Below, piece after piece: positions 43,733 to 53,627 of a stretch of DNA of 64,000 nucleotides. The stretch's first letter is position 1. Each line of letters begins with the position of its first letter. Origin of the DNA: Chitinophaga sp. YR573 (GTDB taxonomy: Bacteria; Bacteroidota; Bacteroidia; Chitinophagales; Chitinophagaceae); assembly GCF_900110995.1 (NCBI RefSeq), contig NZ_FOJF01000001.1, forward strand, positions 3,508,803 through 3,572,802. Reading direction: 5' to 3'. Position numbers and translations under genes: made by a program. The notes below the pieces were generated by a model. It was not told the origin of the DNA. It made no database searches and saw only the letters and a program-made list of their open reading frames with translations.

Positions 43733-44407
43733 CTACAGTAACATAGTGAACAGTGAATATGCATCGAAAGATAAGTTCAACTGCCTTGAGAAAGCTATAG
43801 TAATCCTCAGCTGGCCTGCATATTTGTAAACCACATTTGTTACATAATCAAGGAATTCACTTTGGTTAAATGTGGGATCTGAAGGCGGATAATTAAAGAT
43901 ATAGGTGACACAGGAGTTGATTTTATCCAGGTTATTGCTACCGGCAGGAGGATAGGTAGACAACGCCTGCATAATCAGACTGTTATACAGATTTATTTTG
44001 GCACCCGCACCAGCGTAATCCGGTAGTGTTCCATTAATATAATCGATATAAAGATGGAAGAAAGCCTTTAGAACCTGGTCATCATTAACATTGGGGGCAT
44101 CCGGATAAACTTTTGTTAATATAACAGGAGGGGCAGGGGGATACAAGGTATGACCAGACGTGGATCCGCTGCCGTATGAACCGGCACAGGATTGAAATTC
44201 GAGTTCTGCGGATCCCGGAATATAATCATCCGGCGGATTCTCCAATGTCTGATTAAGCGTCCAGTAACAGGCCGCAACACCGGTGAAGCCTGTAGTATCG
44301 GAATCTGTCATCAGTCCATTGGCTAATTTTAATTTCTGGGAATCATTCTCATTTTTGGAACATGCCATCAAAGAGAAAATAAATAGCGTGAAAATGAGTC
44401 TTTTCAT
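43733..44407 (-). CDS. Lipoprotein of unknown function
   Basis: 224 residues with a lipoprotein signal (TLFIFSLMAC) and mature sequence beginning SKNENDSQ. It is rich in Pro, Tyr and Asn, with two cysteines in the body (AACYW, QSCAGSYG). No known domain is visible. It converges with tRNA-Gln and is not clearly part of an operon. The region upstream (44408-44629) is AT-rich with no recognised signals. Confidence 0.6.
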   Translation of the reverse strand: MKRLIFTLFIFSLMACSKNENDSQKLKLANGLMTDSDTTGFTGVAACYWTLNQTLENPPDDYIPGSAELEFQSCAGSYGSGSTSGHTLYPPAPPVILTKVYPDAPNVNDDQVLKAFFHLYIDYINGTLPDYAGAGAKINLYNSLIMQALSTYPPAGSNNLDKINSCVTYIFNYPPSDPTFNQSEFLDYVTNVVYKYAGQLRITIAFSRQLNLSFDAYSLFTMLL

Positions 44408-44629
44408 GGTCTTGGGTTATTTGGGTGAGAAAAAGGGTAATTAATCTGTTTTATAGGTAATTCAATATACTCATTTATAGAATACATTCAGCTCAGGTCG
44501 GTTAACAAAATGCAAGATCATTCCCCCGCATGATCCGATATGAATTTATTTGGCGCTATCCGGCCACTTGAAATTCAAACAATTAAACTCAACCCTGAAA
44601 GAATAACGCTGTTTAATTATTTTTAGCGA

Positions 44630-45976
44630 ATGAATATCATATCCCAACTGAAAGAGCTGCTCGGGAACTATGACCATGGAGCAATGGATACCCTTGTAGA
44701 AAGCCTTTCACCCATTCAACTGGAAGAATATAAACAAGAGATCATTGAAACCTATGATACACTATACTCCTATGGTATGTACGACCTTGACTGTGATAAA
44801 GTCAGCGACCCGGTAGACTTTATTTTTTACCTGCTCGATATCATCGCCTCCATACAGCGTTTCTTTCCTGATCAAACTTATTACCAGGAACGTGGCTGTT
44901 GTTACCAGAACCTGGCCGATCATGCGACTGCTTATGAAGATAAAGTACGTTACATACAAGAGGCCATCCATATTTACAACATTGCTCCTCAAACCACCGA
45001 CATACAAATGTTGATGGTGAGAGCCCTTACGGATAAAATGGAAATTACAACACAATTCACCACCGAAGCGTTCACAGAGTTGTTGTACTTTTTCCGTCCC
45101 GTGCTCAGCGATACTACCTTTGTAAAAGCCTTGATCCATCATTGCTTTAGGGTACTTTTTCTCCCGTTTGAACAAAATTACTACTGGCATCAGCGCCTGC
45201 TAAGTGAGTTTGAAGTCGCTATGTATGAACACGCAGAAAAGAACCAGCTCGTTTACCTCGACTGGGCAGAGACATACCACTACATCCTCTATCACGACTC
45301 ACCTGAAATTGAATTGGCATACAAGGCGGTTATGGTTGCACAAACAGCGTCGTTGTTGCAGCCGCTTGACGGTTATTATACAGAAAATCCTGAACTGCTG
45401 AACCGCCTGGGTAAAGCATTTGCAGACACAGCCCAAAGATCAACAGACAACGATCTGAAACTGGAGTATTACAGGATTTCAGTAGATTTCTTCAAAAAAG
45501 GTCATGAGCAACAACAGGCCGCCTGGACATTTCCAGTATATGCTACCAATTCCCTGCTGGGCATGGCACATATCTATCATGAACAGGGAGCTTACGAAAA
45601 ATTAATTAATACATTTGAACATGGGCTACAAATTTTCTCACAGGTATATAAACATGAAGAGGATTTCCAGCTGAATATTTACTGGGGCGATTTCCTTCTT
45701 GAATATACTGGGCTAGCCTACGATTACAAGTCGCCATCCATTAACCGCCTGGCAGAAGAAAAACTGCAAATCGCTGCAGTGCTGGGCAGGAATTACTATT
45801 CACATCCTTACATCTCTATGGCAAGGTTAGCGATAAAATCAGGCGATAAAGAGAAATGTGTTAAACTATTGTTGCAATGCAGAGATGCCATACATTCAAC
45901 CGGGTATGATGCTTATAATTTGAGTGAAGCACTTAGCGATGAAGATTTCAGGGAGATATGGGACCAGTTGCTGTGA
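44630..45976 (+). CDS. Large helical repeat protein, TPR-like, unknown function
   Basis: 448 residues, no signal peptide or membrane helix, so probably cytoplasmic. The whole sequence is helical with TPR-like spacing, for example YYQERGCCYQNLADHATAYEDKVRYIQEAIHIY (about 84-116), NRLGKAFADTAQRSTDNDLKLEYYRISVDFFKKG, and SMARLAIKSGDKEKCVKLLLQCRDAI near the C-terminus. The end ALSDEDFREIWDQLL is a pattern I associate with TPR proteins of the tetratricopeptide-end type in Bacteroidota and some immunity proteins, but nothing toxin-like lies beside it. Strongly acidic and aromatic composition. No function assigned. Confidence 0.6.
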   Translation: MNIISQLKELLGNYDHGAMDTLVESLSPIQLEEYKQEIIETYDTLYSYGMYDLDCDKVSDPVDFIFYLLDIIASIQRFFPDQTYYQERGCCYQNLADHATAYEDKVRYIQEAIHIYNIAPQTTDIQMLMVRALTDKMEITTQFTTEAFTELLYFFRPVLSDTTFVKALIHHCFRVLFLPFEQNYYWHQRLLSEFEVAMYEHAEKNQLVYLDWAETYHYILYHDSPEIELAYKAVMVAQTASLLQPLDGYYTENPELLNRLGKAFADTAQRSTDNDLKLEYYRISVDFFKKGHEQQQAAWTFPVYATNSLLGMAHIYHEQGAYEKLINTFEHGLQIFSQVYKHEEDFQLNIYWGDFLLEYTGLAYDYKSPSINRLAEEKLQIAAVLGRNYYSHPYISMARLAIKSGDKEKCVKLLLQCRDAIHSTGYDAYNLSEALSDEDFREIWDQLL

Positions 45977-46244
45977 CCTAAAAGCCTTCAGTTCATCTGC
46001 CCCGGAGTCCCAAGCTTCGCTATAGCCTTATCATTGTCAGATATTATTCCCGATCTCCTAATTATTTTTTTTAGTTAATCAATAACTTTATAACACTATA
46101 TGGCATGATGCATTTTAGAGTTGCCATAATAAATAACTGCCTGGAAATAATATAACTACTCAACCTCATTGTCTCATATTCCATTTATCAGAACACCATT
46201 CGAACAGAGTAGGCAATTAATTTAAATATAAAATCTCTTCATTT

Positions 46245-46781
46245 ATGAAAACTCCTAAAATCTTATTAGGCCTCATTTGTATTTTTGCTATAGTTGGTGG
46301 CGTGATGGCATTTAATGCCAAAAAGATTAAAACAAACAAGGGAATCGTGCGGACGCTGGAAGAAACCAAGAGAGAAACGTATGATTTCTCTTTTACAGGA
46401 GAGACATTTTTTGCGAGAAATGAACCTTCCACTAAACCAACATCTCTACCCGGTGATTATTCTGGGATAGCTTCATCCAATAATGTTATAAAGAAAGATA
46501 ATACAGCAAAAGAAGCCGCTGCCAGAGATTTTGCTGCCAGGCATAATCCGGCTAACTATGTATTGGCACCTGGTGGTGTATTCTGTAGTACACCAAAAGT
46601 AAATCTTTGTGCAATCAGGATATTTAATTCGGCCTGGATCTACTCTTCAACGTATTCCGTTGTAGCATATCGTAATAAGCCTATGGTAGATCAAAACCCA
46701 TTAAAGCAGGATATTGAAGACGCTCTTGATGCCGGATCAGAATATGCAACGGCTGATTATTGGATACGTTTGAAACCTTAG
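46245..46781 (+). CDS. Small secreted protein with a Cys pair, unknown function
   Basis: 178 residues. An N-terminal signal (ILLGLICIFAIVGGVMAFNAKK) is followed by a disordered middle and a conserved-looking C-terminal block with GGVFCSTPKVNLCAIRIF, in which two cysteines are seven residues apart. The layout recalls short Bacteroidota secreted proteins of the DUF6520 kind (signal peptide plus late Cys pair), but the protein is longer and I cannot confirm membership. It is followed by a terminator. The 268 bp upstream hold nothing I recognise. Confidence 0.55.
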   Translation: MKTPKILLGLICIFAIVGGVMAFNAKKIKTNKGIVRTLEETKRETYDFSFTGETFFARNEPSTKPTSLPGDYSGIASSNNVIKKDNTAKEAAARDFAARHNPANYVLAPGGVFCSTPKVNLCAIRIFNSAWIYSSTYSVVAYRNKPMVDQNPLKQDIEDALDAGSEYATADYWIRLKP

Positions 46782-46819
46782 CATTAATTGAGATCGATAA
46801 CTGTCCAACTGGTCCAACA

Positions 46820-46860
46820 AAAGGTCAAAAGTAGCAGGATTGCAGCTTTTGACCTTTCTT
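46820..46860 (+). terminator. Terminator after the Cys-pair secreted protein gene
   Basis: AAAGGTCAAAAG (46820-46831) pairs perfectly with CTTTTGACCTTT (46846-46857) over a 14-base loop. The following TTCTT is short. Confidence 0.72.
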
Positions 46861-47462
46861 CATTAATAGTCTCATCTCTTCAAGGTTAACAAACGAGCAC
46901 ATCAAAGGCTACTTCATACTTTCCGGCAGTCATAAAAAATTATTTATCAACTTTAAATAGTGCTCCTATTGTAGATGTATCAGGATGATATAACGACAGA
47001 ATGTTGCTTATTGTCTATGAATCACTTATCCCGTATAAATGAAGCTTGCAGCGGCATTTATAAGCCTTTGCAATGTTCTTCAAACTTATTATCTTGGAAT
47101 AGAATTGTTATATAAATGTTAACTATTGAGCAAAGGGTAACTTAAAAACTTGTCAAGAAGAAAGCTATGCGTAAACGTTAGAGAAAAAACAATCAGCACT
47201 TAATTTCTGCGAACCAATTATCACGTTTTTATATAAGCAGTAAATAAGAAAATTTGTCCTCTGCAGGCTTGATCCTGACAGAGACAGGATTCTTTTATTA
47301 ACTGATAAATTCCACATTTATGTATATGACAGCTGTCATTAAACATCCACCTTAATCTTAATAAAAAGAAGAAGAGGAATGTTGACGCATTCCCCCTCTT
47401 TGTAATCAATGGATTAAACCCAGTCTTGCAGGACTGAATTTATCATCTCAACGCTTAAATTT
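46861..47462. other. 600-bp region upstream of the SusC gene, no gene seen
   Basis: No convincing coding sequence on either strand. A short stem ATCCTG/CAGGAT followed by TCTTTTATT lies near 47271-47298. A hairpin AAGAGGAATG against CATTCCCCCTCTT lies near 47372-47400, 60 bp before the SusC start. These could be leader-control elements of the polysaccharide locus. No complete TTTG/TAnnTTTG promoter was found and no hybrid two-component, SusR or sigma/FecR regulator gene is adjacent. Confidence 0.5.
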
Positions 47463-50400
47463 ATGAAATCTTCGGTTGTGATTGCCCATAAAAATTGGGC
47501 AGTTAAGTGGCTATGCTTTGTATTCTTCCCCCTTTTAGCCTTTTCAGTACATACACATGCAATTCCCAATTCAGAAATAGTGATTAAAGGAAAGGTCTCC
47601 GATGAAAGCGGAGAACCGCTACAGGCCGTTTCGATTGCCATAAAGGGAACAGCCAGAGGTACGATGTCTGGTACTGAGGGTACTTATACCATTACAGCAG
47701 ATGAACATGCTGTGCTGGTATTTTCATTTATTGGTTATGCCAATATAGAAGTACCGGTAAATGGTCAGACAGAACTAAACGTTAGGCTGAAAAAGAGTAA
47801 TAATCAACTGGACCAGGTTGTAATAGTTGGATATGGTACACAGCGCCGTAGCCAGGTAGTGGGATCTGTAGGAACTGTGAAGGGTGCGGAAATTACCAAA
47901 CAGCCCGTTTTAACAGCTGCTCAGGGATTGCAGGCTAAAACGAGCGGTGTACAGGTCGTAGCTGCAGGTACTCCGGGTTCTCAGCCGCAAGTACGTATCA
48001 GGGGAGTAAGTTCTATTACCGGTGATGCTAATCCGATCTATGTTGTGGATGGTGTTATTACTACTGATATTACTAATGTCAGTAATTCGGATATTGAGTC
48101 TGTAGAGGTATTGAAAGATGCTTCAGCACAAGCCATTTATGGAAGTCGTGCCGGCAATGGTGTAATACTTGTTACCACCAAAAGAGGGAAAACAGGAAAA
48201 ATGCATATTGGGATAGATGCTTATTCCGGTTTCAGGGCAGCTACTTCCAAAGTGAAAATGGCAAGCGGTAAAGCATATGCACAATATACAAATGAAGCCA
48301 ATGTGTATGATGGGAATTCAGCCATATTTGACGTGGATACCATTAATAACAATACAAACTGGTTTGATGAAATTACACGTAAAGGAATTGTTCAGAACTA
48401 TAATCTGAATATCAGTGGTGGGACTGAAAAGACCACATATTATTTCAGTGCAGGTTATTTTAAAGACAATGGTATCGTCAGAGGGAATGATTATAACCGT
48501 GGCGTGATCCGCATTAACAATGAATACAGGCTGGCCCCTTTCCTGAAACTGGGACATAATCTGAATATAAGTATTGTTAAAGCCAACAATAAGAATAATG
48601 AGTTTACGAATGCTTACCGTATGGCACCTTCTACCCCGGTGAAATATGCAGATGGTTCCTGGGGATATGAACAAAATCTGAGTGTTGCCAACCCGGTAGC
48701 AGATCTGGAATATACAAATGATATCCTGAACCAGGTACGTCTCCAGGGAAATGTATATGGAGATCTTACTCCGGTTAAAGGGCTCACACTGCATAGCAGT
48801 TTTAACTTTGACCGGCGTGATAGTAAAAGTACAATATACACTCCTGCCTATTACATCTGGAGTGGTCAGAAGAATGATACTTCTTTATTGACGGCAGGAA
48901 GAGGGAATGGATTTTATTATAATATAGATAATAATCTCACCTATAATAAAACGATTAATGACAAACATGAACTGTCTGTTACGGTAGGTTATTCTGCAGA
49001 GCATAACAAAGGAGATTCTCTTAGTGCTTCTGCGAAAGGAGTTCCTAATCAGAGGAATCTCTGGTACCTCGGGCAGGGAGATCTTACTACTACTTCTGTC
49101 ACAAACTCCGGGCAGTTGGTTACCAGGGCATCTGCTTATGGTCGTCTTACCTACACATTTGACCGGCGTTACAACTTAAGCGGTTCATTTCGAAAGGATG
49201 GTTCCAGTAATTTTCCGGTTGGCAATAAATGGGGTACATTTTATTCAGCAGGTGCTTCCTGGATAATTACAGAGGAACGGTTTATGGAAAACCAGCACAT
49301 TTTTGATGAGCTGAAAGTAAGAGCAGGTTATGGTAAAGTAGGTAATGACAACGTAAGTGGTTTGGGTATATTAAATGGTGTAAGTATACAGAGCTATTAT
49401 TATGCATTTGGTGGAAATTCCTATTCTCAGCAACAGGCTATTACGTACGATCAGGTGAAAGATGCTACTGCTACCTGGGAGCCTACTACAGGTACTGATG
49501 CAGGTATAGAGTTTTCAGTACTGAACAGAAGACTGAATGGTAGTGCAAGTTACTATAACAAGCTAACCAGCGCTTATGTAGATGTAACTGTTCCCAGTAC
49601 ACTGGGCGATGCTGATCAGACTATTTATTCCCGGGCAGCAGATGTGCGTAATAAAGGAGTGGAAATAACCCTGAACTGGAGTAATAAGGTCAATAAGGAT
49701 TTTTCTTATTTCATAGGTGGTAATATCACCTTTAATAAGAACAACGTGGAAAAGGTGAGTGGTAACCTGCAATTGAAAAGCGGTAGTCTGGGCAATGGAC
49801 AGATCACTACTTACACAGTAGTAGGTAAACCAATAGGTAGTTTCTGGGTATATAAAACAGATGGGATCTACCAGACACAGGAAGAGATAGATAATTCCCC
49901 GCATTTAACAGGAACAAAACCAGGCGACTTTAAACTGGCTGATCTGAGTGGCAGCGATGGAAAAGCAGATGGTGTAATAGATGATAATGACAGGATCTTT
50001 ACGGGGTCTTATCAGCCAAAGACCTATTATGGTATTAATGCAGGCTTCAGCTGGAAACGGCTGGATTTCTCGGTAGATTGTTATGGTAATGCCGGCAATA
50101 AAGTATATAATGGTAAGAAGGCAGTACGTTTTGGTAATGACAATATAGAAGCGAGTGTAGCTGCTAACCGCTGGACATCTGCCAACACAAATACCAATGT
50201 TCCCAGAGCGTCCAATACTATCCCTGTACCTTCCACTTATTATGTGGAATCAGGTTCCTTTTTCCGTATCAATAATATCACACTTGGCTACAATATACCT
50301 ACTACCCGGTGGGGCAGTACTGTAAGCAATTTCCGGGTCTTTGCCACGGCGCAGAACCCTGTTATCTTTAAAAAGTATAGCGGTTATACACCTGAATTGC

Positions 50401-50486
50401 CAGGATCTGCTACCAGTTCGGGTATTGAATTGAATATCTACCCGGTTACCTCTACTTACATGGCAGGGTTTAATCTCTCTTTCTAA
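47463..50486 (+). CDS. SusC/RagA family TonB-linked outer-membrane receptor
   Basis: 1007 residues. Signal peptide ending near HTHAIPN; carboxypeptidase-like domain at about 40-115 (IVIKGKVSDESGEPLQAVSIAIKGTARGTMSGTEGTYTI); plug beginning NNQLDQVVIVGYGTQRRSQVVGSV, with RIRGVSSITGDANPIYVVDGV and ASAQAIYGSRAGNGVILVTTKRGK, the SusC hallmarks; then the barrel ending YMAGFNLSF. SusC imports oligosaccharides captured by its SusD lid, encoded next. There is no STN domain, so no FecR-type control is expected. It forms the locus with SusD and a GH144 enzyme. Confidence 0.96.
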   Translation: MKSSVVIAHKNWAVKWLCFVFFPLLAFSVHTHAIPNSEIVIKGKVSDESGEPLQAVSIAIKGTARGTMSGTEGTYTITADEHAVLVFSFIGYANIEVPVNGQTELNVRLKKSNNQLDQVVIVGYGTQRRSQVVGSVGTVKGAEITKQPVLTAAQGLQAKTSGVQVVAAGTPGSQPQVRIRGVSSITGDANPIYVVDGVITTDITNVSNSDIESVEVLKDASAQAIYGSRAGNGVILVTTKRGKTGKMHIGIDAYSGFRAATSKVKMASGKAYAQYTNEANVYDGNSAIFDVDTINNNTNWFDEITRKGIVQNYNLNISGGTEKTTYYFSAGYFKDNGIVRGNDYNRGVIRINNEYRLAPFLKLGHNLNISIVKANNKNNEFTNAYRMAPSTPVKYADGSWGYEQNLSVANPVADLEYTNDILNQVRLQGNVYGDLTPVKGLTLHSSFNFDRRDSKSTIYTPAYYIWSGQKNDTSLLTAGRGNGFYYNIDNNLTYNKTINDKHELSVTVGYSAEHNKGDSLSASAKGVPNQRNLWYLGQGDLTTTSVTNSGQLVTRASAYGRLTYTFDRRYNLSGSFRKDGSSNFPVGNKWGTFYSAGASWIITEERFMENQHIFDELKVRAGYGKVGNDNVSGLGILNGVSIQSYYYAFGGNSYSQQQAITYDQVKDATATWEPTTGTDAGIEFSVLNRRLNGSASYYNKLTSAYVDVTVPSTLGDADQTIYSRAADVRNKGVEITLNWSNKVNKDFSYFIGGNITFNKNNVEKVSGNLQLKSGSLGNGQITTYTVVGKPIGSFWVYKTDGIYQTQEEIDNSPHLTGTKPGDFKLADLSGSDGKADGVIDDNDRIFTGSYQPKTYYGINAGFSWKRLDFSVDCYGNAGNKVYNGKKAVRFGNDNIEASVAANRWTSANTNTNVPRASNTIPVPSTYYVESGSFFRINNITLGYNIPTTRWGSTVSNFRVFATAQNPVIFKKYSGYTPELPGSATSSGIELNIYPVTSTYMAGFNLSF

Positions 50487-50505
50487 TCTTCTAAAAGTGT
50501 GCGAC

Positions 50506-52011
50506 ATGAAAAAGTATTGTTTATTCATCATAGCTGTTGCGGCTTTTGTTATTACACAAAGCTCCTGCAGTAAAAGCTGGTTAAGTCCCAGTCCGGAGGA
50601 TCAACTGACCAGTTCCGATTCTATATACACAGATAACAGTAATGCCACTAAATTTGTCAATGCCTGTTATACTAATCTGCTCACCTGGAGTGAGAGTAGT
50701 TTTGCCTGGATAGGTGTTACCAGTATTACTTCTGATGATGCAGATAAAGGAAGTTCTGCCGGTGATAATGGTTCTGATAAAGACCAGATGGATGCGATCA
50801 CTTATACACCAACTTCCGGTAGTGTCAGTGATGTATGGTCCGGTAATTATCAGGGTGTTTCCAACTGTAACCAGGCACTGGCTAACATACCTAAATTTAC
50901 AACATTGGATGCAGCCACTGCTGTACAGTTAAAGGGAGAGGCCAGATTTTTACGCGCCTATTATTACTTTAACCTGGTACGTATGTTTGGTAATATTCCT
51001 TTGGTTGATACAGTCATAGATGCTAATGACGCAGCATCCCTTGAAAAAGCCAATACACAGGTTGCATCATCTAAAATCTATGCTTTAATAGAAAGTGATC
51101 TTAATTACGCTATCAGTGCATTGCCTACCCGCGATGAACAAGCGGCCAAAGATGTGGGACGTGCTACGAAAGGTGCTGCTATAGGCCTGCTGGCAAAAGT
51201 AAGTCTCTATGAAAAGAATTATCAGCAGGCTTATGATCTTACTTCAGAGATTCTATCTGGTGCTGCCGGTAGTTATGCGCTGGTCAGCGATTATAGTACT
51301 ATCTGGAGGGAGATAGGAGAGAACAGTGCTGAATCTTTGTTTGAAGTGCAGGGGAAAACAGGAAGTCCGAATGCCGGCGTACAACAATATTCGGCTGTAC
51401 AAGGCATCCGTGGCGGTACTTTTGCCGGGGTAACCGATGCCTATAGCGGCTGGGGTTTCAATACGCCCAGTGAAGATCTTGATAATGCTTATGAAACGGG
51501 TGATGTGCGAAAGAAAGCAACGATCATTCATGTAGGGGATACTTTATTTGATGGTGTTATCCTTGTCAGTGCTGTGAATGACAGATATAACTATAAGGCC
51601 TATGTGAGTGAAACACAGGAGTCGTATAATGGAGATGGGGATCTTACCAACAAGAATGTACGCATTTTGCGAATGGGAGAGATTTACCTGATCCATGCAG
51701 AAGCTGCCAATGAGCTGAGTAATATTACTGTGGCGCAGACCTCGCTTAATGCCGTGAGGACACGTGCAGGACTGGCCAATACTACCGCTGCGGATCAGTC
51801 TGCACTGCGTACCGCCATCTGGAATGAAAGAAGAGTGGAATTGGGGATGGAGCATGACCGTTTCTTTGACCTGGTGCGTCAGGGGCGTGCGGGTATTGTA
51901 TTACGTGCACAAGGGAAAAATTTTGTTGATGGGAAGAATGAAGTATTTCCAATTCCGCAGTCAGAAATTGATGCCAGTGGGAAAAAGCTTGTACAGAATG
52001 CCGGATATTAA
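50506..52011 (+). CDS. SusD/RagB family surface glycan-binding lipoprotein
   Basis: 501 residues from ATG 50506; a GTG three codons upstream is in frame but less likely. The lipid cysteine lies in VITQSSC. TPR-like helices characteristic of SusD are visible (LKGEARFLRAYYYFNLVRMFGNIPLVD), as is the C-terminal block RMGEIYLIHAEAANELSN and WNERRVELGMEHDRFFDLVRQG. It pairs with the SusC 20 bp upstream to bind and import the glycan. Confidence 0.95.
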   Translation: MKKYCLFIIAVAAFVITQSSCSKSWLSPSPEDQLTSSDSIYTDNSNATKFVNACYTNLLTWSESSFAWIGVTSITSDDADKGSSAGDNGSDKDQMDAITYTPTSGSVSDVWSGNYQGVSNCNQALANIPKFTTLDAATAVQLKGEARFLRAYYYFNLVRMFGNIPLVDTVIDANDAASLEKANTQVASSKIYALIESDLNYAISALPTRDEQAAKDVGRATKGAAIGLLAKVSLYEKNYQQAYDLTSEILSGAAGSYALVSDYSTIWREIGENSAESLFEVQGKTGSPNAGVQQYSAVQGIRGGTFAGVTDAYSGWGFNTPSEDLDNAYETGDVRKKATIIHVGDTLFDGVILVSAVNDRYNYKAYVSETQESYNGDGDLTNKNVRILRMGEIYLIHAEAANELSNITVAQTSLNAVRTRAGLANTTAADQSALRTAIWNERRVELGMEHDRFFDLVRQGRAGIVLRAQGKNFVDGKNEVFPIPQSEIDASGKKLVQNAGY

Positions 52012-52207
52012 TACCTGCTTCCTGTTGCTTTGCTGCAGAAAATAATAACTTTACACTTACGTTAGAAAAATAAGATGGTACAATCGTAAGCACTCTCTGG
52101 AATAACCAGGCGCTATGCTGGTTTCATTTAGTACCGGTAAGTATATTGTCCATCTACAAGGGAGCTCTTCTGAAAATGTTAATCTTGTAGTGCAACTACA
52201 TTAAATC

Positions 52208-53575
52208 ATGCTAATGAGAACAACGTTATTTGTAAGCCTACTCATCATTGTAACAGGAAGTGGTTGTTATACTTCTAATGGGCCGGTAAAAGTAAAGGCA
52301 GTTGTTGATACAACAATAAGCGCAGATTCAGTATTCAATCTTGTTGAACAGCATACTTTCCAATATTTCTGGGATGGCGCGGAACCAAATAGTGGGATGG
52401 CGCGTGAAAGATATCATGTAGATGGAGATTATCCGGAACATGATATAAATGTAGTTACCTCCGGGGGCAGTGGTTTTGGAGTGATGGCCATACTGGTAGG
52501 TATTGAAAGAGGATATATTACCCGCCAGCAGGGATTTGAGAGATTATCGCATATCGTTCAGTTCCTGAAAAAGGCGGATCGTTTTCACGGTGCCTGGCCA
52601 CACTGGATGTACGGAGAAACGGGCAAAGTAAAACCTTTCGGACAGAAAGATAATGGCGGAGACCTGGTAGAAACGGCCTATATGGTCCAGGGACTGTTAT
52701 GTGTACGTCAGTATTTTGCAGATGGTAATAAGCAGGAAAGAGCATTGGCCATGCAGATCAATCAATTATGGAAAGAAGTGGAATGGAGCTGGTTCCGGAA
52801 TGGCAAGAATGTATTATACTGGCATTGGTCGCCTACCTATCAGTGGGAAATGAATTTTGCTGTAACCGGGTATAATGAATGCCTGATCATGTATATATTG
52901 GCCGCATCTTCTCCTACATATGGGATACCTGCAGAAGTATATCATGAAGGATGGGCACGTAGTGGTAAGATCAGGGATAGCATTACTGCATATGGGTATA
53001 CGCTGACTCTATCACATAATTTCGCCCGGCAATACGGAGGCCCTCTTTTCTGGGCACATTACTCTTTTCTGGGACTTGACCCTCACGGGCTAAAAGACCG
53101 TTATGCCGATTACTGGGAGCATAATACCAACCAGACGCTGATTAACCACGCCTGGTGCATTCAGAATCCCAAACATTATAAAGGATATGGACCGGATAAC
53201 TGGGGACTTACTGCCAGTTATTCCGTAAAGGGGTATGCAGCACATGCACCAGGTCAGGAAACGGATCTGGGAGTAATTTCTCCTACGGCTGCGATATCGT
53301 CCATGCCTTATACGCCTGAGTATTCCAAACAGGCAATGATGCACTGGTATAAGGATTTTAATGGTAAGCTTTTGGGGAAATATGGTTTTTACGATGCCTT
53401 CAGCGAAACAGCTCAATGGTTTCCGCAGAGATACCTGGCCATAGATCAGGGGCCGGCAGTGGTAATGATGGAAAATTACCATAGCGGATTGTTATGGAAA
53501 CTGTTTATGAGTTGCCCGGAAATAAGTACAGGCCTGAAGAAACTTGGTTTTGAAAGCCCGTATATAAAAAATTAA
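52208..53575 (+). CDS. GH144-type endo-beta-1,2-glucanase, secreted
   Basis: 455 residues with a lipoprotein-like signal (VSLLIIVTGSGC; lipid cysteine at 20; ATG at 52214 is an alternative start). The mature protein is an (alpha/alpha)-barrel of the glucoamylase-like type, with TFQYFWDGAEPNSGMARER, DNGGDLVETAYMVQGLL (148-164), YWHWSPTYQWEMNFAVTGYNECLIMYIL (204-231), and a late AIDQGPAVVMMENYHSG (411-427). Acidic residues D152/E155, E224 and D413 are the candidates for the active site of GH144. I recall the founding GH144 enzyme as Chitinophaga endo-beta-1,2-glucanase, and the sequence looks very close to it. Being behind susCD, it probably cuts linear or cyclic beta-1,2-glucan at the cell surface for import. 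Confidence 0.85.
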   Translation: MLMRTTLFVSLLIIVTGSGCYTSNGPVKVKAVVDTTISADSVFNLVEQHTFQYFWDGAEPNSGMARERYHVDGDYPEHDINVVTSGGSGFGVMAILVGIERGYITRQQGFERLSHIVQFLKKADRFHGAWPHWMYGETGKVKPFGQKDNGGDLVETAYMVQGLLCVRQYFADGNKQERALAMQINQLWKEVEWSWFRNGKNVLYWHWSPTYQWEMNFAVTGYNECLIMYILAASSPTYGIPAEVYHEGWARSGKIRDSITAYGYTLTLSHNFARQYGGPLFWAHYSFLGLDPHGLKDRYADYWEHNTNQTLINHAWCIQNPKHYKGYGPDNWGLTASYSVKGYAAHAPGQETDLGVISPTAAISSMPYTPEYSKQAMMHWYKDFNGKLLGKYGFYDAFSETAQWFPQRYLAIDQGPAVVMMENYHSGLLWKLFMSCPEISTGLKKLGFESPYIKN

Positions 53576-53625
53576 ATCCAACAAAAAGAGCGCTGAATTT
53601 TCAGCGCTCTTTTTGTTGGATTTAA
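53572..53625. terminator. 26-bp perfect hairpin, bidirectional terminator
   Basis: Bases 53572-53597 and 53600-53625 are exact reverse complements with a two-base loop. The GH144 stop codon (53573-53575) lies inside the left arm and the convergent DUF4272 gene ends two bases after the right arm. Confidence 0.9.
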
Positions 53626-53627
53626 CC

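Noticed and set aside
44762..45190. 142-residue minus-strand ORF opposite the TPR-like gene
   Set aside because: The plus frame is longer, has a consistent helical-repeat pattern and normal composition; the minus frame shows neither domain nor signals.
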